Below are positions 20,154 to 31,869 of a DNA stretch of 64,000 bases, one piece after another. Below the pieces are notes generated by a model that saw only the letters and a list, made by a program, of their open reading frames with translations, had not been told where the DNA came from and made no database searches. Both the position numbers and the translations under genes were made by a program. Origin of the DNA: Austropuccinia psidii (Eukaryota; Basidiomycota; Pucciniomycetes; Pucciniales; Sphaerophragmiaceae); assembly GCA_023105745.1 (NCBI GenBank), contig JALGQZ010000003.1, forward strand, positions 43,548,185 to 43,612,184, given 5' to 3'. Position 1 is the stretch's first letter; each line of letters begins with the position of its first letter.

Positions 20154-23100
20154 TTTCTGATATATTTGATTCCATCCCAGAATTGCATGATGCTATAAAT
20201 GACGTGAAAAAACATCTTTTTGATAAAAATGAAACCATTTGTAACAAAATTAAAACAAACAACCTGAGTCTGTGCCAAATTAATGAAACACTTATGTGTT
20301 TTGAAAAAGTTTTAAGAACAATTAAAATTTCCAATAATGATAATTCTTCTGGCAATAAAATAAATGAACAATCTGCCATTATTAAAGAATTAACAGATAA
20401 ATATGCTAAATTCAATATTGACGACATAATTGAAACAAGAATTAAAAAAGCCATAAATATTATCAAAACAGATAACAAGAAAGTCCTTGATGACATTTCA
20501 AATTCATTTACTGAAGTAAAGACATATACCATTGCCTTGAAAAAGTGTTTTGATGCTTCACAAGAAGAAGTATCAAAATTATCAATGAAATTGAATCAAG
20601 TCACTGCTGATAATACAAGACAGACAGAGTTATGGCAAGAACTGACACATAAAGAAGACATGTATAAAATTGAAGTAATAAATTTAATACAAGGCTTCCA
20701 ACATGAATATAGAAATTCCCAAAGGTGTAGCAACAGTAAAATGAATGACATTGAACAAATACTGAACACCTTACCAAGAATGTCTACACTTCTGAATCAA
20801 AATGAGGGCACAAGAATTCCAAATCCACAAGTATTTGATCCTGATAATTCACAATTAAAGAATGAATTATTCACTCCTTTTCATAACTTGGAACCATCAA
20901 TGGGCCAAGCACTTTTGAAAGAAGTTCCAAGACTTAAAGAATGGCCTCACTTCAGTGTTGAAGGAGAGTATGACCATATGGAATTCATTAGAGGTATTGA
21001 CATGATCAAAGAGGATTTTGAATTACCAGACAGATTGGTAACAGCCAGGTTTAACACCTTGTTTACCAGAACAGCTCACAGATGGTACATCAAAATAAGA
21101 CAAGCACATGGACACCAGAGTTGGACTTGGTGGAAAACCCAAATCATCAACAAATGTGCAAATGATGCTTGGAGGTTTAAAGTTGAAACAGCCTTTGAAT
21201 ATGCCAAATTTAATGCTGATAAAGAGAAAGATTTACCATTGTTTTTCCAACAAAAGGACAGATTAACAGCATTATATCCTGACATTTCAGAATTTATGAT
21301 CCATAGAAAAATTCTGAGACAATGTGGAGGTGACTTAGAGCATGCTATCAAAAGCAGGACTAATGAGCAATCTTCAGCAGAGGATATTATCGATATACTA
21401 GAAGAAGTAACCACCAGAACCAAAATTGGTTCTAGTAGGGTGAATCTTAAAACAGGGCTTAATACACCTTGGAAAGATTCTGTGGACAAAAACCCCAAAG
21501 AAAATTCTAGTAATATTAAGTATAAATCTGCAGATACAGTCAGAAAATGCCATATTTGTCAAAGCACCACCCATTTAGCCAATACATGTCCAAAAAGGGG
21601 GGAAATCAATGAAATTGACATTGAAAAGGAACCAGATGTTGAAAAAGAAGACATAATTGAAGACAATTCAGATGATAAGTCATCCATATTTTCTGAATCT
21701 TCAAAAGATATAGAAAATATCAATGCCACTTTTGACATCATGGAATCTTATTCCCACTTGCCACAATTGAGCAATGGTCAACTTGATTTATCAAAAGTTC
21801 AAGATGCACAACTTATGAAAACAAAACCAAACAAAGGGAAAGGTTATACAGCTGGTAACTCCTGTATAACAGAAGTGGTGATTGACAACAAGCCCACCAA
21901 ACTTTTGCTTGACCCAGGAGCCTTCTGCTCTTGTGTTGGAAAATCTTTTCTCAATACTTGTGTACCAAATTTTGAAGACCAATTGTTACCAATTGATGGT
22001 ATAAAATTCAACAGTGCAAGTAACCCAATGAAAGCATTAGGAATCTTTGAGACCAATGTCATATTCCCACACATAAATGGGAATTTAAGAATCACAGTTG
22101 AATTTGTTGTTATGGAAAATTGCTCTAGTACCCATTTTATATTGGGAAATGAGTATTTAATCATGTATGGGATAGATTTACATAATAAAAAAGACAGATA
22201 CTTTACTATTGGAGACAATAAGCGCCAAAAATTTGCCTTTTTATCATTTAAAAGACAAATTACAGTAAACAAACTATCACCAGTCAACTTAGAGTTAGAG
22301 AAATTCAAGTCTGAACAGTTAAATGAGGCTGAAATAAGCCTTCATCTGACTGATAAAAAAGAAAATGAACTTTCTTCCCTTTTGTATGACCACAGAGGAG
22401 CATTTGCTTCAGACAAAGAACCTCTAGGAGCAATTATTGGTCATGAAGTTGACATCATTCTTAACATTGAGAGACCTTATCCACCACTCTTAAGAAGAGC
22501 TGCTTATCCAGAAAGTCCAAAATCAAGAGAAGCACTAGAAATTCATATCAAAGAACTTCTGGACCTTGGTGTAATAAGAAAAGTAGGCCAAAATGCAGAA
22601 GTAGAAATAACTACACCAGTCATAGTGGCATGGCATAATGGAAAATCCAGAATGGTTGGGGACTTTAGAGCTCTGAACACTTACACTGTTCCAGACAGAT
22701 ACCCAATACCAAAAATCCAAATTGCCCTTACTCAAATATCTCAAGCAGTGTATAGAACCACTATGGATGCCCTTAAAGGATTCCATCAAAATGTGGTGAC
22801 AGAAAGAGCAAGAAAATACTTGAGAATTATTGTTCATTGTGGAGTGTATGAATACTTGAGGATGCCCTTTGGTATCAAAAATGCACCTTCACACTTCCAA
22901 AGAATGATGAATAAAATCTTCCCTGAAGAACTCTCAGAGGGATGGTTAATCATTTACATTGATGACATTATTGTCTGTTCCAAGACTTGGGAGAAGCACG
23001 TGGACAGATTGTCCAGGGTTTTGACAAAAATTCAATCAGTCAACATGAAAATCTCCTTGAAGAAATGCCATTTTGGATTTCAAAAACTTAAGGCACTAGG

Positions 23101-23566
23101 ACATGTTGTATCTGGTTTATCCCTTGGAATTGACAAAAACAAAGTTGCAGCAGTATTGCTAAAACCCATGCCTCATAACAAGAAGGAAATTCAGTCATTC
23201 TTAGGTTTTGCAGGATATTGCAGGCAACACATTAAAGATTTTGCATCCATAGCAAGACCACTTTATAAATTGTGTGACAAAGACACAGTATTTGAAATGA
23301 CTGTTGACAGAGTCAAAGCTTTGGAGTCTCTAGGAGAAGCATTGACCACTGCTCCACTCTTACTGATGCCAGACTTTAAATTGCCTTTCAAACTGTATAT
23401 TGATGCATCAGTGGATGGACTAGGTGCTGCACTTCACCAAGTTCAGATCATAAATGATAAACCTGTAGAAGGACCCATATGTTTCATATCCAGGCAAATC
23501 AAACCAACTGAAGCCAGATATGGAGTAAGTCAGATGGAATGTCTATGCCTTGTATGGGCCTTGTAG
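19490..23566 (+). CDS. Gypsy A Gag-protease-RT-RNase H polyprotein, ends at nonsense codon
   Basis: 1358 codons open from ATG 19490, which lies inside the intron of the spliced leader ORF. A second possible start is ATG 20150, which overlaps that ORF's stop. Residues 1-220 are Ser/Gln/Lys-rich without domain features. About 221-450 are Asn/Lys/Ile-rich and coiled-coil-like. About 490-650 is the retrotransposon Gag core ([14 protein letters not shown]..., WTWWKTQI). A CCHC zinc knuckle ([14 protein letters not shown]) starts at ~687, for RNA binding. The aspartic protease site at ~805-815 reads LLLDPGAF, Pro replacing the usual Thr/Ser. RT has YIDDI at ~1156 with [13 protein letters not shown] before it. 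RNase H begins with YIDAS at ~1303. The frame stops at a TAG at 23564-23566 inside RNase H, where Gypsy C has Glu. Confidence 0.9.
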   Translation: MPSTRSGASYNPSSSSQKGNRRDYGRGQSGAEGKGSVDDFQATKMGHSEADNTILPSKRADTATKSLCGHIQSQPQCIQQCTSIKGVPDPCKPVEELHEFLPNCEKIPGPSQHLQIAQWMASIDGEEKHDAFDTRMEEKQPSTTKASAKNSPSGHQQQLQHEKAATSSKQGQREGTSPKTLQPRIQDSKDSEGCHGKCISDGQSHDGITEEGGSQIKTPEMISDIFDSIPELHDAINDVKKHLFDKNETICNKIKTNNLSLCQINETLMCFEKVLRTIKISNNDNSSGNKINEQSAIIKELTDKYAKFNIDDIIETRIKKAINIIKTDNKKVLDDISNSFTEVKTYTIALKKCFDASQEEVSKLSMKLNQVTADNTRQTELWQELTHKEDMYKIEVINLIQGFQHEYRNSQRCSNSKMNDIEQILNTLPRMSTLLNQNEGTRIPNPQVFDPDNSQLKNELFTPFHNLEPSMGQALLKEVPRLKEWPHFSVEGEYDHMEFIRGIDMIKEDFELPDRLVTARFNTLFTRTAHRWYIKIRQAHGHQSWTWWKTQIINKCANDAWRFKVETAFEYAKFNADKEKDLPLFFQQKDRLTALYPDISEFMIHRKILRQCGGDLEHAIKSRTNEQSSAEDIIDILEEVTTRTKIGSSRVNLKTGLNTPWKDSVDKNPKENSSNIKYKSADTVRKCHICQSTTHLANTCPKRGEINEIDIEKEPDVEKEDIIEDNSDDKSSIFSESSKDIENINATFDIMESYSHLPQLSNGQLDLSKVQDAQLMKTKPNKGKGYTAGNSCITEVVIDNKPTKLLLDPGAFCSCVGKSFLNTCVPNFEDQLLPIDGIKFNSASNPMKALGIFETNVIFPHINGNLRITVEFVVMENCSSTHFILGNEYLIMYGIDLHNKKDRYFTIGDNKRQKFAFLSFKRQITVNKLSPVNLELEKFKSEQLNEAEISLHLTDKKENELSSLLYDHRGAFASDKEPLGAIIGHEVDIILNIERPYPPLLRRAAYPESPKSREALEIHIKELLDLGVIRKVGQNAEVEITTPVIVAWHNGKSRMVGDFRALNTYTVPDRYPIPKIQIALTQISQAVYRTTMDALKGFHQNVVTERARKYLRIIVHCGVYEYLRMPFGIKNAPSHFQRMMNKIFPEELSEGWLIIYIDDIIVCSKTWEKHVDRLSRVLTKIQSVNMKISLKKCHFGFQKLKALGHVVSGLSLGIDKNKVAAVLLKPMPHNKKEIQSFLGFAGYCRQHIKDFASIARPLYKLCDKDTVFEMTVDRVKALESLGEALTTAPLLLMPDFKLPFKLYIDASVDGLGAALHQVQIINDKPVEGPICFISRQIKPTEARYGVSQMECLCLVWAL

Positions 23567-25414
23567 AAATTGAACAACTTCTTAGAGGGATGTGTTTTTG
23601 AGGTGATAAAAGATTGTACAGCTGTCAAATCACTTTTAAACATGAAAACACCCAACAGACATATGCTCAGATGGCAAATAGCCATACAAGAATACAGAGG
23701 CAATATGACTATTATTAATAAGGATGGGAATATTCATAAGAATGCAGATGGACTAAGCAGATGGCCATTACCAAATAATATTTATAATCCTGCTTATGTG
23801 CCAGAAGAAGCTTCGCCACAAATTCCAATAGAAGGAATAAGTGTTACAGACTTGAACACCACGTTCTTTGAAGAAGTCAGAAGTAGTTACACTCAAGATA
23901 AGAATTGTAGCATCTTATGCCAATTACTTAACAAATACTGTAAAGACAACTCTCTAATACATGCCTTGGATTTAGTATGGAGAAAATCTTATGATGAAGG
24001 AAGATTTCACCTACTGGATGGTATAATTTACCACAGACCCAAGCACACATGTGTCATTACAGTTGTAGACAGGTCATTAATCAATCTTGTGCTGAAAGAA
24101 TGCCATGATAGTCCATTTTCAGGACATCTGTCTGAAGACAGAACAAGAGAAAAAGTAAAGACCTGCATATGGTGGCCAATGTGGCAGAAGGATGTTGCAG
24201 AGTATTGCAAAACCTGTGACAGATGCCAAAAGGCAAATAAATCCACTGGCAAGAGACTTGGAAATATGATAAAAATCCAAGAACCAAACAGACCTTGGGA
24301 AATTGTCCATATGGATTGGGTAACTGGCCTACCACCAGGAGGTGACAGAAGCTATAATGCTTGCCTAGTAATTGTGGACAGATTAAGTAAAACTCCAATC
24401 TTTTTACCATGTCACAAAGATGATACAGCCATGGATACAGCTCTTCTGATATGGAATAGAGTAGTGTCATGGACTGGGATATTTAAAAATATCATTATTG
24501 ATAGGGATCACAAATTCACTGCAGCACTATGGACAAATCTTCACCAATTATTTGGGACTAAACTGTCTTTCTCTACATCCTACCACCCACAAACTGATGG
24601 CCTGGCTGAAAGGATGATCCAAACCTTAGAGGAAATGGTGAGAAGATTTTGTGCATATGGCCTTGAATTCAAAGATTGTGATGGATTTACCCATGATTGG
24701 TGTACTCTGTTACCAGCACTGAAATTAGCATATAAAACATCAATCCATGCCAGTACCAATCAGACTCCTGCTATTCTAGAAAAAGAATGGAACCCCAAGT
24801 TACCCCAAGATTCCTTGAGGAAAGGTTTAATTGAAATACATCCCACAGCTGCTAGCTTCAAAGGAATGCTAGAAGAAGCTAGAAAGCATGCAGTAAGGTG
24901 CATGGAGGACTCTTTTGCATATGCTAAAGACAAATGGGATAAATCACATGCAACTCCAGATTTCAAAGTGGGGGACCTAGTTCTTGTATCCACCACTAAC
25001 TTCAATAACATCAAAGGATGTAAAAACTTGAAAGACTCATTTTCAGGACCTTTTGTGATTAAGGCCCTCCATGGAGAAAATGCTGTTGAAGTAGAGTTAT
25101 CTGAAGAACTTAGCAATAAGCATCCTACATTTTCAGTGAGCTTGATGAAGCCATATAAATATAGTGATTCTGAGAATCTTCCCTTGAGGAATAAGATTCC
25201 CCAAGTTACACCTCCTATTGAAACATCTGGTACTAAGAAAATTACCAAAGTCCTTAAAGAAAGGAAACTAAGGACCAAGAAAGTGAGGGAATACCTTGTT
25301 AGGTACAGTGACCCAACTTGTGAAGATGAATGGTTAGAAGAAAAAGATATACCAGAAGCTACCAAACTCCTCAGGAGATTCAGACACACTAAAAACACCA
25401 ATATTACAAAGTAA
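23567..25414 (+). CDS. Gypsy A RNase H end, integrase and chromo-like tail (in frame after the nonsense codon)
   Basis: The frame continues directly from the TAG. There is no ATG at the start, so this part is made only by readthrough or is silent in this copy. It holds the end of RNase H ([21 protein letters not shown], with NADGLSRW). The integrase zinc finger follows (HDSPFSGH ... CKTCDRC, codons near 24104-24226). The DDE core has Asp in HMDWVTG (24313), Asp in IIIDRDHKF (~24500) and Glu in DGLAERMIQ (24608), all present. A GPF-type C-terminal block ([14 protein letters not shown]) follows. The last ~50 residues ([10 protein letters not shown]...DEWLEEKDI) resemble a chromodomain and may guide integration to chromatin. 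Confidence 0.9.
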   Translation, partial: KLNNFLEGCVFEVIKDCTAVKSLLNMKTPNRHMLRWQIAIQEYRGNMTIINKDGNIHKNADGLSRWPLPNNIYNPAYVPEEASPQIPIEGISVTDLNTTFFEEVRSSYTQDKNCSILCQLLNKYCKDNSLIHALDLVWRKSYDEGRFHLLDGIIYHRPKHTCVITVVDRSLINLVLKECHDSPFSGHLSEDRTREKVKTCIWWPMWQKDVAEYCKTCDRCQKANKSTGKRLGNMIKIQEPNRPWEIVHMDWVTGLPPGGDRSYNACLVIVDRLSKTPIFLPCHKDDTAMDTALLIWNRVVSWTGIFKNIIIDRDHKFTAALWTNLHQLFGTKLSFSTSYHPQTDGLAERMIQTLEEMVRRFCAYGLEFKDCDGFTHDWCTLLPALKLAYKTSIHASTNQTPAILEKEWNPKLPQDSLRKGLIEIHPTAASFKGMLEEARKHAVRCMEDSFAYAKDKWDKSHATPDFKVGDLVLVSTTNFNNIKGCKNLKDSFSGPFVIKALHGENAVEVELSEELSNKHPTFSVSLMKPYKYSDSENLPLRNKIPQVTPPIETSGTKKITKVLKERKLRTKKVREYLVRYSDPTCEDEWLEEKDIPEATKLLRRFRHTKNTNITK

Positions 25415-25425
25415 TATTCTTCTTT

Positions 25426-25437
25426 AGGGGGAGGGAA
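25426..25437 (+). promoter_or_regulatory. Gypsy A polypurine tract
   Basis: AGGGGGAGGGAA immediately precedes the 3' LTR start at 25438, as expected for the plus-strand primer in reverse transcription. Confidence 0.85.
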
Positions 25438-27264
25438 TGTGAGCCTTAGAGGTAATTTCATATACCCAAAAGACCACAAATACAAAATTAACATATTAAT
25501 ATAAATAAAATAAATTTATTTATATTATTAAAATAAAAATCAAAATATGAATATAAAATTATATTCAAAATAAAAAAAAATTAATAACAATTTAAAAAGA
25601 AAATTATATTAAATTTTGGAATTATAAAATTACATTTATACTTGAAAAAATTAAGTAAAAATGAAATTTTAACAAAATTGTAAAAAATTAAATAAATTTG
25701 GAAAAAAGTTAAATAAAAATTATTATAACTTTTTATCCAAAAAATAAAAATATAAAAATTATTTCACCATTGATTCCCCATAAAAAATCAGGTGGGGTCA
25801 CCTCTGAGTGAAATTCTTGTAACTCAACTCTAAATAAGCTTAAATTAAGTTTTTAGTATTTTCAATACAAAAGTTGAAAATCCTCAAAACTTTAATTTAA
25901 CTCACACCACATGTTGTGTTAACCATCAATTTTTGTGTTAAAATTGAGGTGTTGTGTTTAGTTTAGAAGTTATGAGGAATTGAATTATTTTCAATTGAAT
26001 TCAATTGAAATGTCAAAATGTGCATGTGTATTACATAAGTGAACTTTGATTTACATATGAGGTATCAATTATTACTGTATTGTACTGTAAAGTTGAATTG
26101 AATTACATACGCAAATTATAAGTATAATACATGATGAGGAATTAAAGGAAAAATAAATTGGAAAGATTAAATTTGGGGGGGAAAAAGAACTCCAGCTCTA
26201 AGGGGGAGCTAGACCCCCAAAGTCTTTGCTTACAGGTGTGAGATTTCAAAATTCACGCAAAGGTTCATCACTTTTGGCCTGGAATTGAGTTACAGGGTCT
26301 GTGGACTCAATTGATGATGAGGTTTTGATACCAACTGGGGTAGTTTTAGCTGTTTCCAAGAGGGTAAAACTACCCTTAAGATAAAACCATCATAGTAAAA
26401 ACAGTTTTAACTGATTTCTACGTCTCTTACACACATTCTGACGTGTTTTGAAGGCTCTAAACCAGGTATTGCTATAGTAATGGCTGATTTAAGGGTCTAA
26501 AATGGCTAAAAATGGCTTAAACCAGCTCTTTTTGGTCTAAATCAGGGTTCAATGATGCCATAGTTGGCTTTTCTGTTGTCAGACTGTTTTTCACGACTGA
26601 AAAGAGTAAATTTTACTTTTGGAGTAAGAAAATTGATGGCTATAAAAGAATGTCTTCTTTGCCCCACTTTTCTCTTCATGTTAGAATCTTTTCCTTTTAT
26701 AATGAGTTTAAACATTGTTAAACCAATCAATAAAAGAGTCCAACCCCCTTTATTAAATCATTTTAAACCTTTTAACCACGTGAAAAATCATTATAATCAT
26801 TGTTTGGAACTCTTATAGTCATTTTTACCCCTGAACAACCCCAAAAGTGAATTAAAGCATCTTTCATCACTGTAAACTTTGTCACTTTGTTTCCAAATTC
26901 ACTCTGGTCACTTTTGGGCGTGTTTTTGCTTTAATATTCTTTTTAAATACTTTGTTCTTTAATTAATTGCTTGCAGTTCTTTGCTCAATTAATTCCAATT
27001 GAAATTGCTCTTGAAGAAATTTCTTTTGTAGCCTTAAAATATCTCTTGTAGAGTATTTTTTGGATAAATTTTTATTTTTGGTAAAACAATAAATCTTTAT
27101 AATATTATTGTTTTATACTAATAAAGTTATAAACAATAAATTTGGCGTGTTTTCTCTTAAGAATAATATTCTTTACTATTTTTAATTGATTTTTACCTTA
27201 TACAAATTTTGAGGACAGGAAAAGTACTTGATTTTTAATCAAAGTTTCATAACCACACCTTACA
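25438..27264 (+). repeat. Gypsy A 3' LTR
   Basis: 1827 bp, TGTGAGCCTTAGAGG...CCACACCTTACA, followed by AAGTC, the same 5 bp that precede the 5' LTR. Same length as the 5' LTR but with scattered substitutions and compensating small indels. TATAAAAG at 26641-26648. Confidence 0.95.
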
Positions 27265-27462
27265 AAGTCATCATAGAAATATGAATAAACTATATATCCT
27301 TAAATAATAATAAATAAAGAAATAAAAAACTATAATAAACATGATGGAAATAAAATAAATGAATCATTATTGTATTATGAAAAAGAGAATATAAAAAAAA
27401 CACATATTTGTTGGTAAACACATGTAATTGACATTTTTTTCAAACAAAATCCTCAGGAAATG
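27265..27462. other. AT-rich flank between Gypsy A and the second solo LTR
   Basis: Continuation of the AT-rich block interrupted at 17185. No gene. Confidence 0.6.
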
Positions 27463-28860
27463 TGTCAGCCTGTGACTCAAAACCAGAGCACAAACATTAC
27501 AGCCAAATACCATGAATCACTGGTATAGCCAGGATACCACCAAAACATGGAGCTGAGCCAAATAAGCTCAAAAGGTATCAAATGGAAGAGGAAACTCACC
27601 CCTTTTCAAATATACAAGTCCCATCACCATAGGAAAAAGAATAACAAAATTGTTGCTGAGCATAAACCTTAATTTTCACCTGTCATGTGAAATCCATAGT
27701 AAGAGGCTTAACTCCATAAAATGGGTATTCAAAATGAAGCTCTGAGTCAGGGCTATCCAATGGTACCAGCCAAACTGAACTAGTACCAGTATTACAGAAG
27801 TTATGGCCAAATTCAGGCCAAATAAGGGTGAATAAAATATTCACCTCTCATCTAACTTCTGCAGTTTTAGTGTCAGATACCTAAAGTGGGGTCTTTTTGG
27901 AAAGAGCACAATCAGGGCTCCCTGATGGTTCCAATCATTTCCCCATATCTCATATAGAACAAAAGCTATAAGGCAAACAAGCCCAATACAGCTTCTTGCC
28001 TAAAACACGCATATGTACAAAATTCTTGTACATGGCATAACTTTGCCATATTTAATGATAGACATATCAAATGAGATACCATTGTGTAGAAAAAATACAG
28101 GGATACACACTGAACCAATTTTGAGGTTTATATCTCAAAAACTGACAAAGGTATGGCTGTTTTAAGGTTAAAATCCCACAGTTTGGCCAATACAGCCTTA
28201 CCATGGGATAATATCCCATAACTATGATTATGAGGTTTCAAATAGATGAAGGAGCTTGTTTTTACTTCAATACCTCATAGTTCATTCAATACTGGGGTCC
28301 CATACAGGTTCTGTACAGAATTCTACATGTCATACACGTCAGAATCAGGCTGTGTGGTCCCCAGATGAAAATTTCACCCTGTATTGGTAAAAACTGCCCA
28401 GATGTGGTTTCAAAACCACATCTGAGCCCAATACAGGCTCTACAGGTCTTGTTTAAACCACAAGCCTGTCCTAGGGAGTGAAAAATCTTCACTTCCTCTA
28501 CGTGAAAAGGTCTAGCAGCCTTTTAACCCCATTTCAGGATAAAAGGAGGCCTTTTCACTGCCAGAAAAGGAAGCCCCATCCTGCTCTTGAATTCCTAAGT
28601 AGTAAAACTGTAAAAAATAGCTATAATATTAGAAACTAAACAGGTTATACTGTAAATTTTAGTATTGTAGTCTTTATTATTGTAACCCAACACATAAAGC
28701 TGCACCCAGGGCTTTCAATAGCACTCACCACCACTAATTCTCATTAGTAAAGCCCTTTTTATCTTTCATTTAACATTTTTTAATACTTTTATCCACTTTG
28801 CAGTCATAGTTAAAGTTGTAAATAGCCTTATTACATCCTTATCATAGACTCAGCCTGACA
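27463..28860 (+). mobile_element. Solo LTR, 1.4-kb family (copy 2)
   Basis: 1398 bp, TGTCAGCCTGTGACTC...GACTCAGCCTGACA, with perfect target copies AAATG (27458-27462, 28861-28865). Similar to 10642-12059 along the whole length. An AGGATAAAAGG element near 28537 could be a TATA-like promoter part, at the same place as AGGATAAAAAGGG near 11732 in copy 1. The ORF at 28286-28492 is not conserved. Confidence 0.85.
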
Positions 28861-29647
28861 AAATGAAATGTTTTGAGGAATTCATCAATTTTTCTAGCCA
28901 TATTTATTCAATTGTGTTTTTCAATATTTTTTTGGCTAATTTCTCTGACAAATTCTTTCAAAAAACTGCCCACTTATGAATTTCTTCATTCTTTTTGAAA
29001 AATGAAGCTTCAATTTGAGAATCAAAAAAGAAGCCAATATTTTTGGGAAATGTATTAGGTTGAATGATTGTAAAAATACCATAAATCACATTAATTGCAT
29101 GAAAAATTCCATAAATGGCATGAATGGAATCAACAATTCCATAAGTAACATGAGTGGCATCAACAATGACATGCATGACATTAATGGAATCAAAAATTTA
29201 TAAATGAAATTAATGGCATTAGAAATATGATTTATGGAATGAAGGGAATTAACAATACCATAAATTGCATTCACAGCACTATTCATAAAATAAGAATCTC
29301 ATATATTTCATCAAACAGGGGCCCATAGTATTTCTTATGTGTCTTGAATAATTGATGGAAAAAATACTTAATGGATAATGTGTTTTTACCCAAAACTATT
29401 TAGAATCAATACATGAGAGAAAATTTCCTTTAATTTTATATAAATGAAATTGTTCATGGAATTATTTCTTCCATGATTCCCAAAAAGTGACTTCAAAATT
29501 TGGTTTTAAATATTCAAAAATTTGAACCTTCAATTTCAAATATTCAAAGGTAGCTCAAATTTGATTCTGAATACTTGGCCATGCTGAAAGTTTGATATTG
29601 AATATCTGATGACCCTTAAAATTCAACGGATTTTTGAAAAGCGATGC
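28861..29647. other. AT-rich non-coding segment with ATGGCAT minisatellite
   Basis: 29070-29290 carries CCATAAATGGCATGAATGG / ATCAACAATTCCATAA-type repeats like those at 13550-13865. The rest is AT-rich. ORFs at 28958-29286 on both strands are products of the repeat. No gene. Confidence 0.55.
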
Positions 29648-31250
29648 TGTCACAACCACAAATAATCACCCCCTTAATGGTGTTGTGGCAATTCTAGCCT
29701 GAATCAAGTCAGGGCCAATTGGCCATACCATATAATTCATAGCCAATTGGCGGCCTCTGGTGCTCTATGGCCTCTTGGCCATCTCCCCTCTTCTTTGGTC
29801 ATTTATGGCCTCAGGCCATATCCTGCCTTCATTGATCTTTTTGGCCAACTCTCCACCTCACCAACCCCCAGGCCATTACCCTTGTTTTGGGCCTGGGGGG
29901 TCTTTTCAATCATCTAGGGGCCTATGGCTCTTCTAGGAACCTCCAGGGCCTCTGGCCCAACCCCTTTTATTATGGGGGTTTGGGCCTAAATGGCCTTTTT
30001 GGGCTATTAAGGCCCCTACAGCCCATGGGCCATAGGCCATTTAGGCCGCATTTGGCCTGAATCCAATGAGGCCAAAAGGGGCCAAGGGGGCGGACCATCA
30101 GCCCCCAAGGCCAGGTGGGTTCCAAACCACAAGTGGGACCACCTGAGCCACTTTTGGTCCCAAATTCCATCCATGCCAAAATGGCCAAAAGCTCTATGGA
30201 TGCCATTTTTCAGTCCATGGCCTCTGGAAACCACCAAAGGACACCAACTCAGCTCCCAGCAAGGTTTCCCCCCACATTGAGGGGAAGGTTTCTCTTTCCT
30301 CAATGCACCCTGTACTCAAGGTTCTACAAGTGGTGCATATATGGGATAATATACCATTATTCACCATTTTTGCTCAGAAATCAATGGTGACATTTCCAGG
30401 ACCAAATCAAGTCCCAAATCCATCACCATTTTTAAAGGAGAACTTTTCAGCTATTCAGTCTGGCAATTCCCTGGCGGCTACCAGAAGATCATTCAAGGAT
30501 CCCAACCACCTGGCCCTGCAGAGGTTGGGTTGTCATTTTCTCATCAGGACTATTCTAAGGGAAATTCTTAGAGGTTATCAATTATTTAAATCATTTTCAA
30601 GGCATAAAGTACTCAGAATTCCTTGGAAAACTCAATTGTTCCATGCAGGTAGTAATCAAGCATCCTGTATGGCCTTGGCCCAATTGGGCCAATTCATATT
30701 CCACTGTGGGAGTCCAGTCACACAGTTCATTTCTCAAGATGGCCAGAACTGTATTGGCCCAATTCAGATAATACAGCCAGGTGACTCACCTTCCAGGATC
30801 AGCCTTTCAGCTTTTCACATATACCTGCCACCTTTCATCACCTGGGGACTTTTTCCCCAGTTAATCAATATATTGGATTTATTTTTATCTTTATTTTCTT
30901 TTACCTTATGAAAGTAAATACTGATAATCTTAAGTCAGTCATTTTCACCTTTTCTTCTTTGCCTGTCAGTGCATATTGGTGGTCATATCCTTTAAATATT
31001 CCATTGTTCTTTCCTGGCAGGTTGAAACAGTGAATTGAGGATTCATTTGGTTTGCTCTTTGGCTTTTGGCTTCTTATTATCCTGGCCATTGGCTTCCTTT
31101 TCTTTCATCTTTTGGCATAATTCTCTTTACCTTTTATTTTTCTTCAGAGAAATATATTCTTCTATTCCTTTAATCTTTTGGATCCCTCCAAGGGAGCTCT
31201 TGATTCCTGAGTGCCAGGCCACTCTTACTTTGATAAGAGCCCCTGTGAAA
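29648..31250 (+). repeat. Gypsy B 5' LTR
   Basis: 1603 bp. The first ~480 bp are dense in GGCC (29690-30130), followed by a conserved middle part (GCAACTCAGCTCCCAGCAAGG-like, near 30250) and a T-rich last third. The ORFs at 29970-31289 are chance frames shared by all LTR copies. Confidence 0.9.
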
Positions 31251-31869
31251 TTATATTATTTAACTCATAATTCCTTTTCATTCTTTTAAAAAAAATTTTT
31301 ATCATTCTGATTCACTCATTTCATCAAAATTATGACTTTTTAATTCTTTTGGACTTTATGATTCTTTGTCACTTCTCAATTTTCTCTCATTCATTCTTCA
31401 TTTTGAAGATTGAAAGCTGACCCAAATTTTATTTCTGTTTTCTCTTTTAAATATTATTTCAAATCATTATTTTCATTTCATTCTTAATTCAGGCATAATC
31501 TCATTTTTCATTTTATTTTTCAAATTGGTCATCAATATTGTTCAGACACACTCTTCATATCAAGATTCATTTTGAATGGTTCTTAAAGAATTTTTGATTT
31601 TAAAGAAGCTTTCACTTGAATTGAGTTGATTGATTGATTTGACATATAATTGATATTGACTTCAAGAAAATTGATATACCTGAAGATTTCATTGATTTCG
31701 CTGATTTTTTACAACAAGATTTTTGACGTAAATGGATATTTGCTCAAGAGTTCATTTGATTGATTTATTTTGCAAGATTTGATTTTGATTTATTTTGGCT
31801 TATTGATTTATTGACTTGAAGATTTGATTTTACATTGATTAATTTATTACTTTGGGGGCATCCTAAGGT
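31251..31869 (+). other. Gypsy B leader, no gene
   Basis: T-rich, with repeated TTGATTGATTGATTTGA-like sequence (31560-31840). No primer-binding site was recognised directly after the LTR; a TTTGGGGGCATCC near 31852 resembles the TTTGGGGGCCCAGCC after the Gypsy A LTR but lies 600 bp further in. Confidence 0.5.

Larger units (their letters stand above)
17186..27264 (+). mobile_element. Ty3/Gypsy LTR retrotransposon A, nearly complete
   Basis: 10,079 bp between perfect 5-bp target copies AAGTC (17181-17185, 27265-27269). Both LTRs are 1827 bp (TGTGAGCC...CTTACA) and differ by a few percent by eye. Order: LTR, primer-site region, spliced leader ORF, gag with zinc knuckle, protease, RT, RNase H, integrase, chromo-like tail, purine tract, LTR. 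This is the Gypsy order. One nonsense codon at 23564-23566 breaks Pol; otherwise the frame is open throughout. The proteins resemble, from memory, the very abundant predicted polyproteins of Austropuccinia psidii. Confidence 0.95.

Noticed and set aside
22535..22837. Minus-strand ORFs across the Gypsy A pol gene (also 19954-20532, 21076-21498, 24760-25494)
   Set aside because: Antisense to conserved polyprotein domains; they are shadow frames.
29015..29286. Asn/Ile/Met-rich ORFs on both strands
   Set aside because: Translation of the ATGGCAT-type minisatellite; composition is a by-product of the repeat.
30303..30911. 202-codon ORF with apparent protein character
   Set aside because: Lies wholly in LTR B and is matched by broken frames in the other LTR copies (38035-38520, 55878-56472); the similarity is of repeat DNA, not of a protein.
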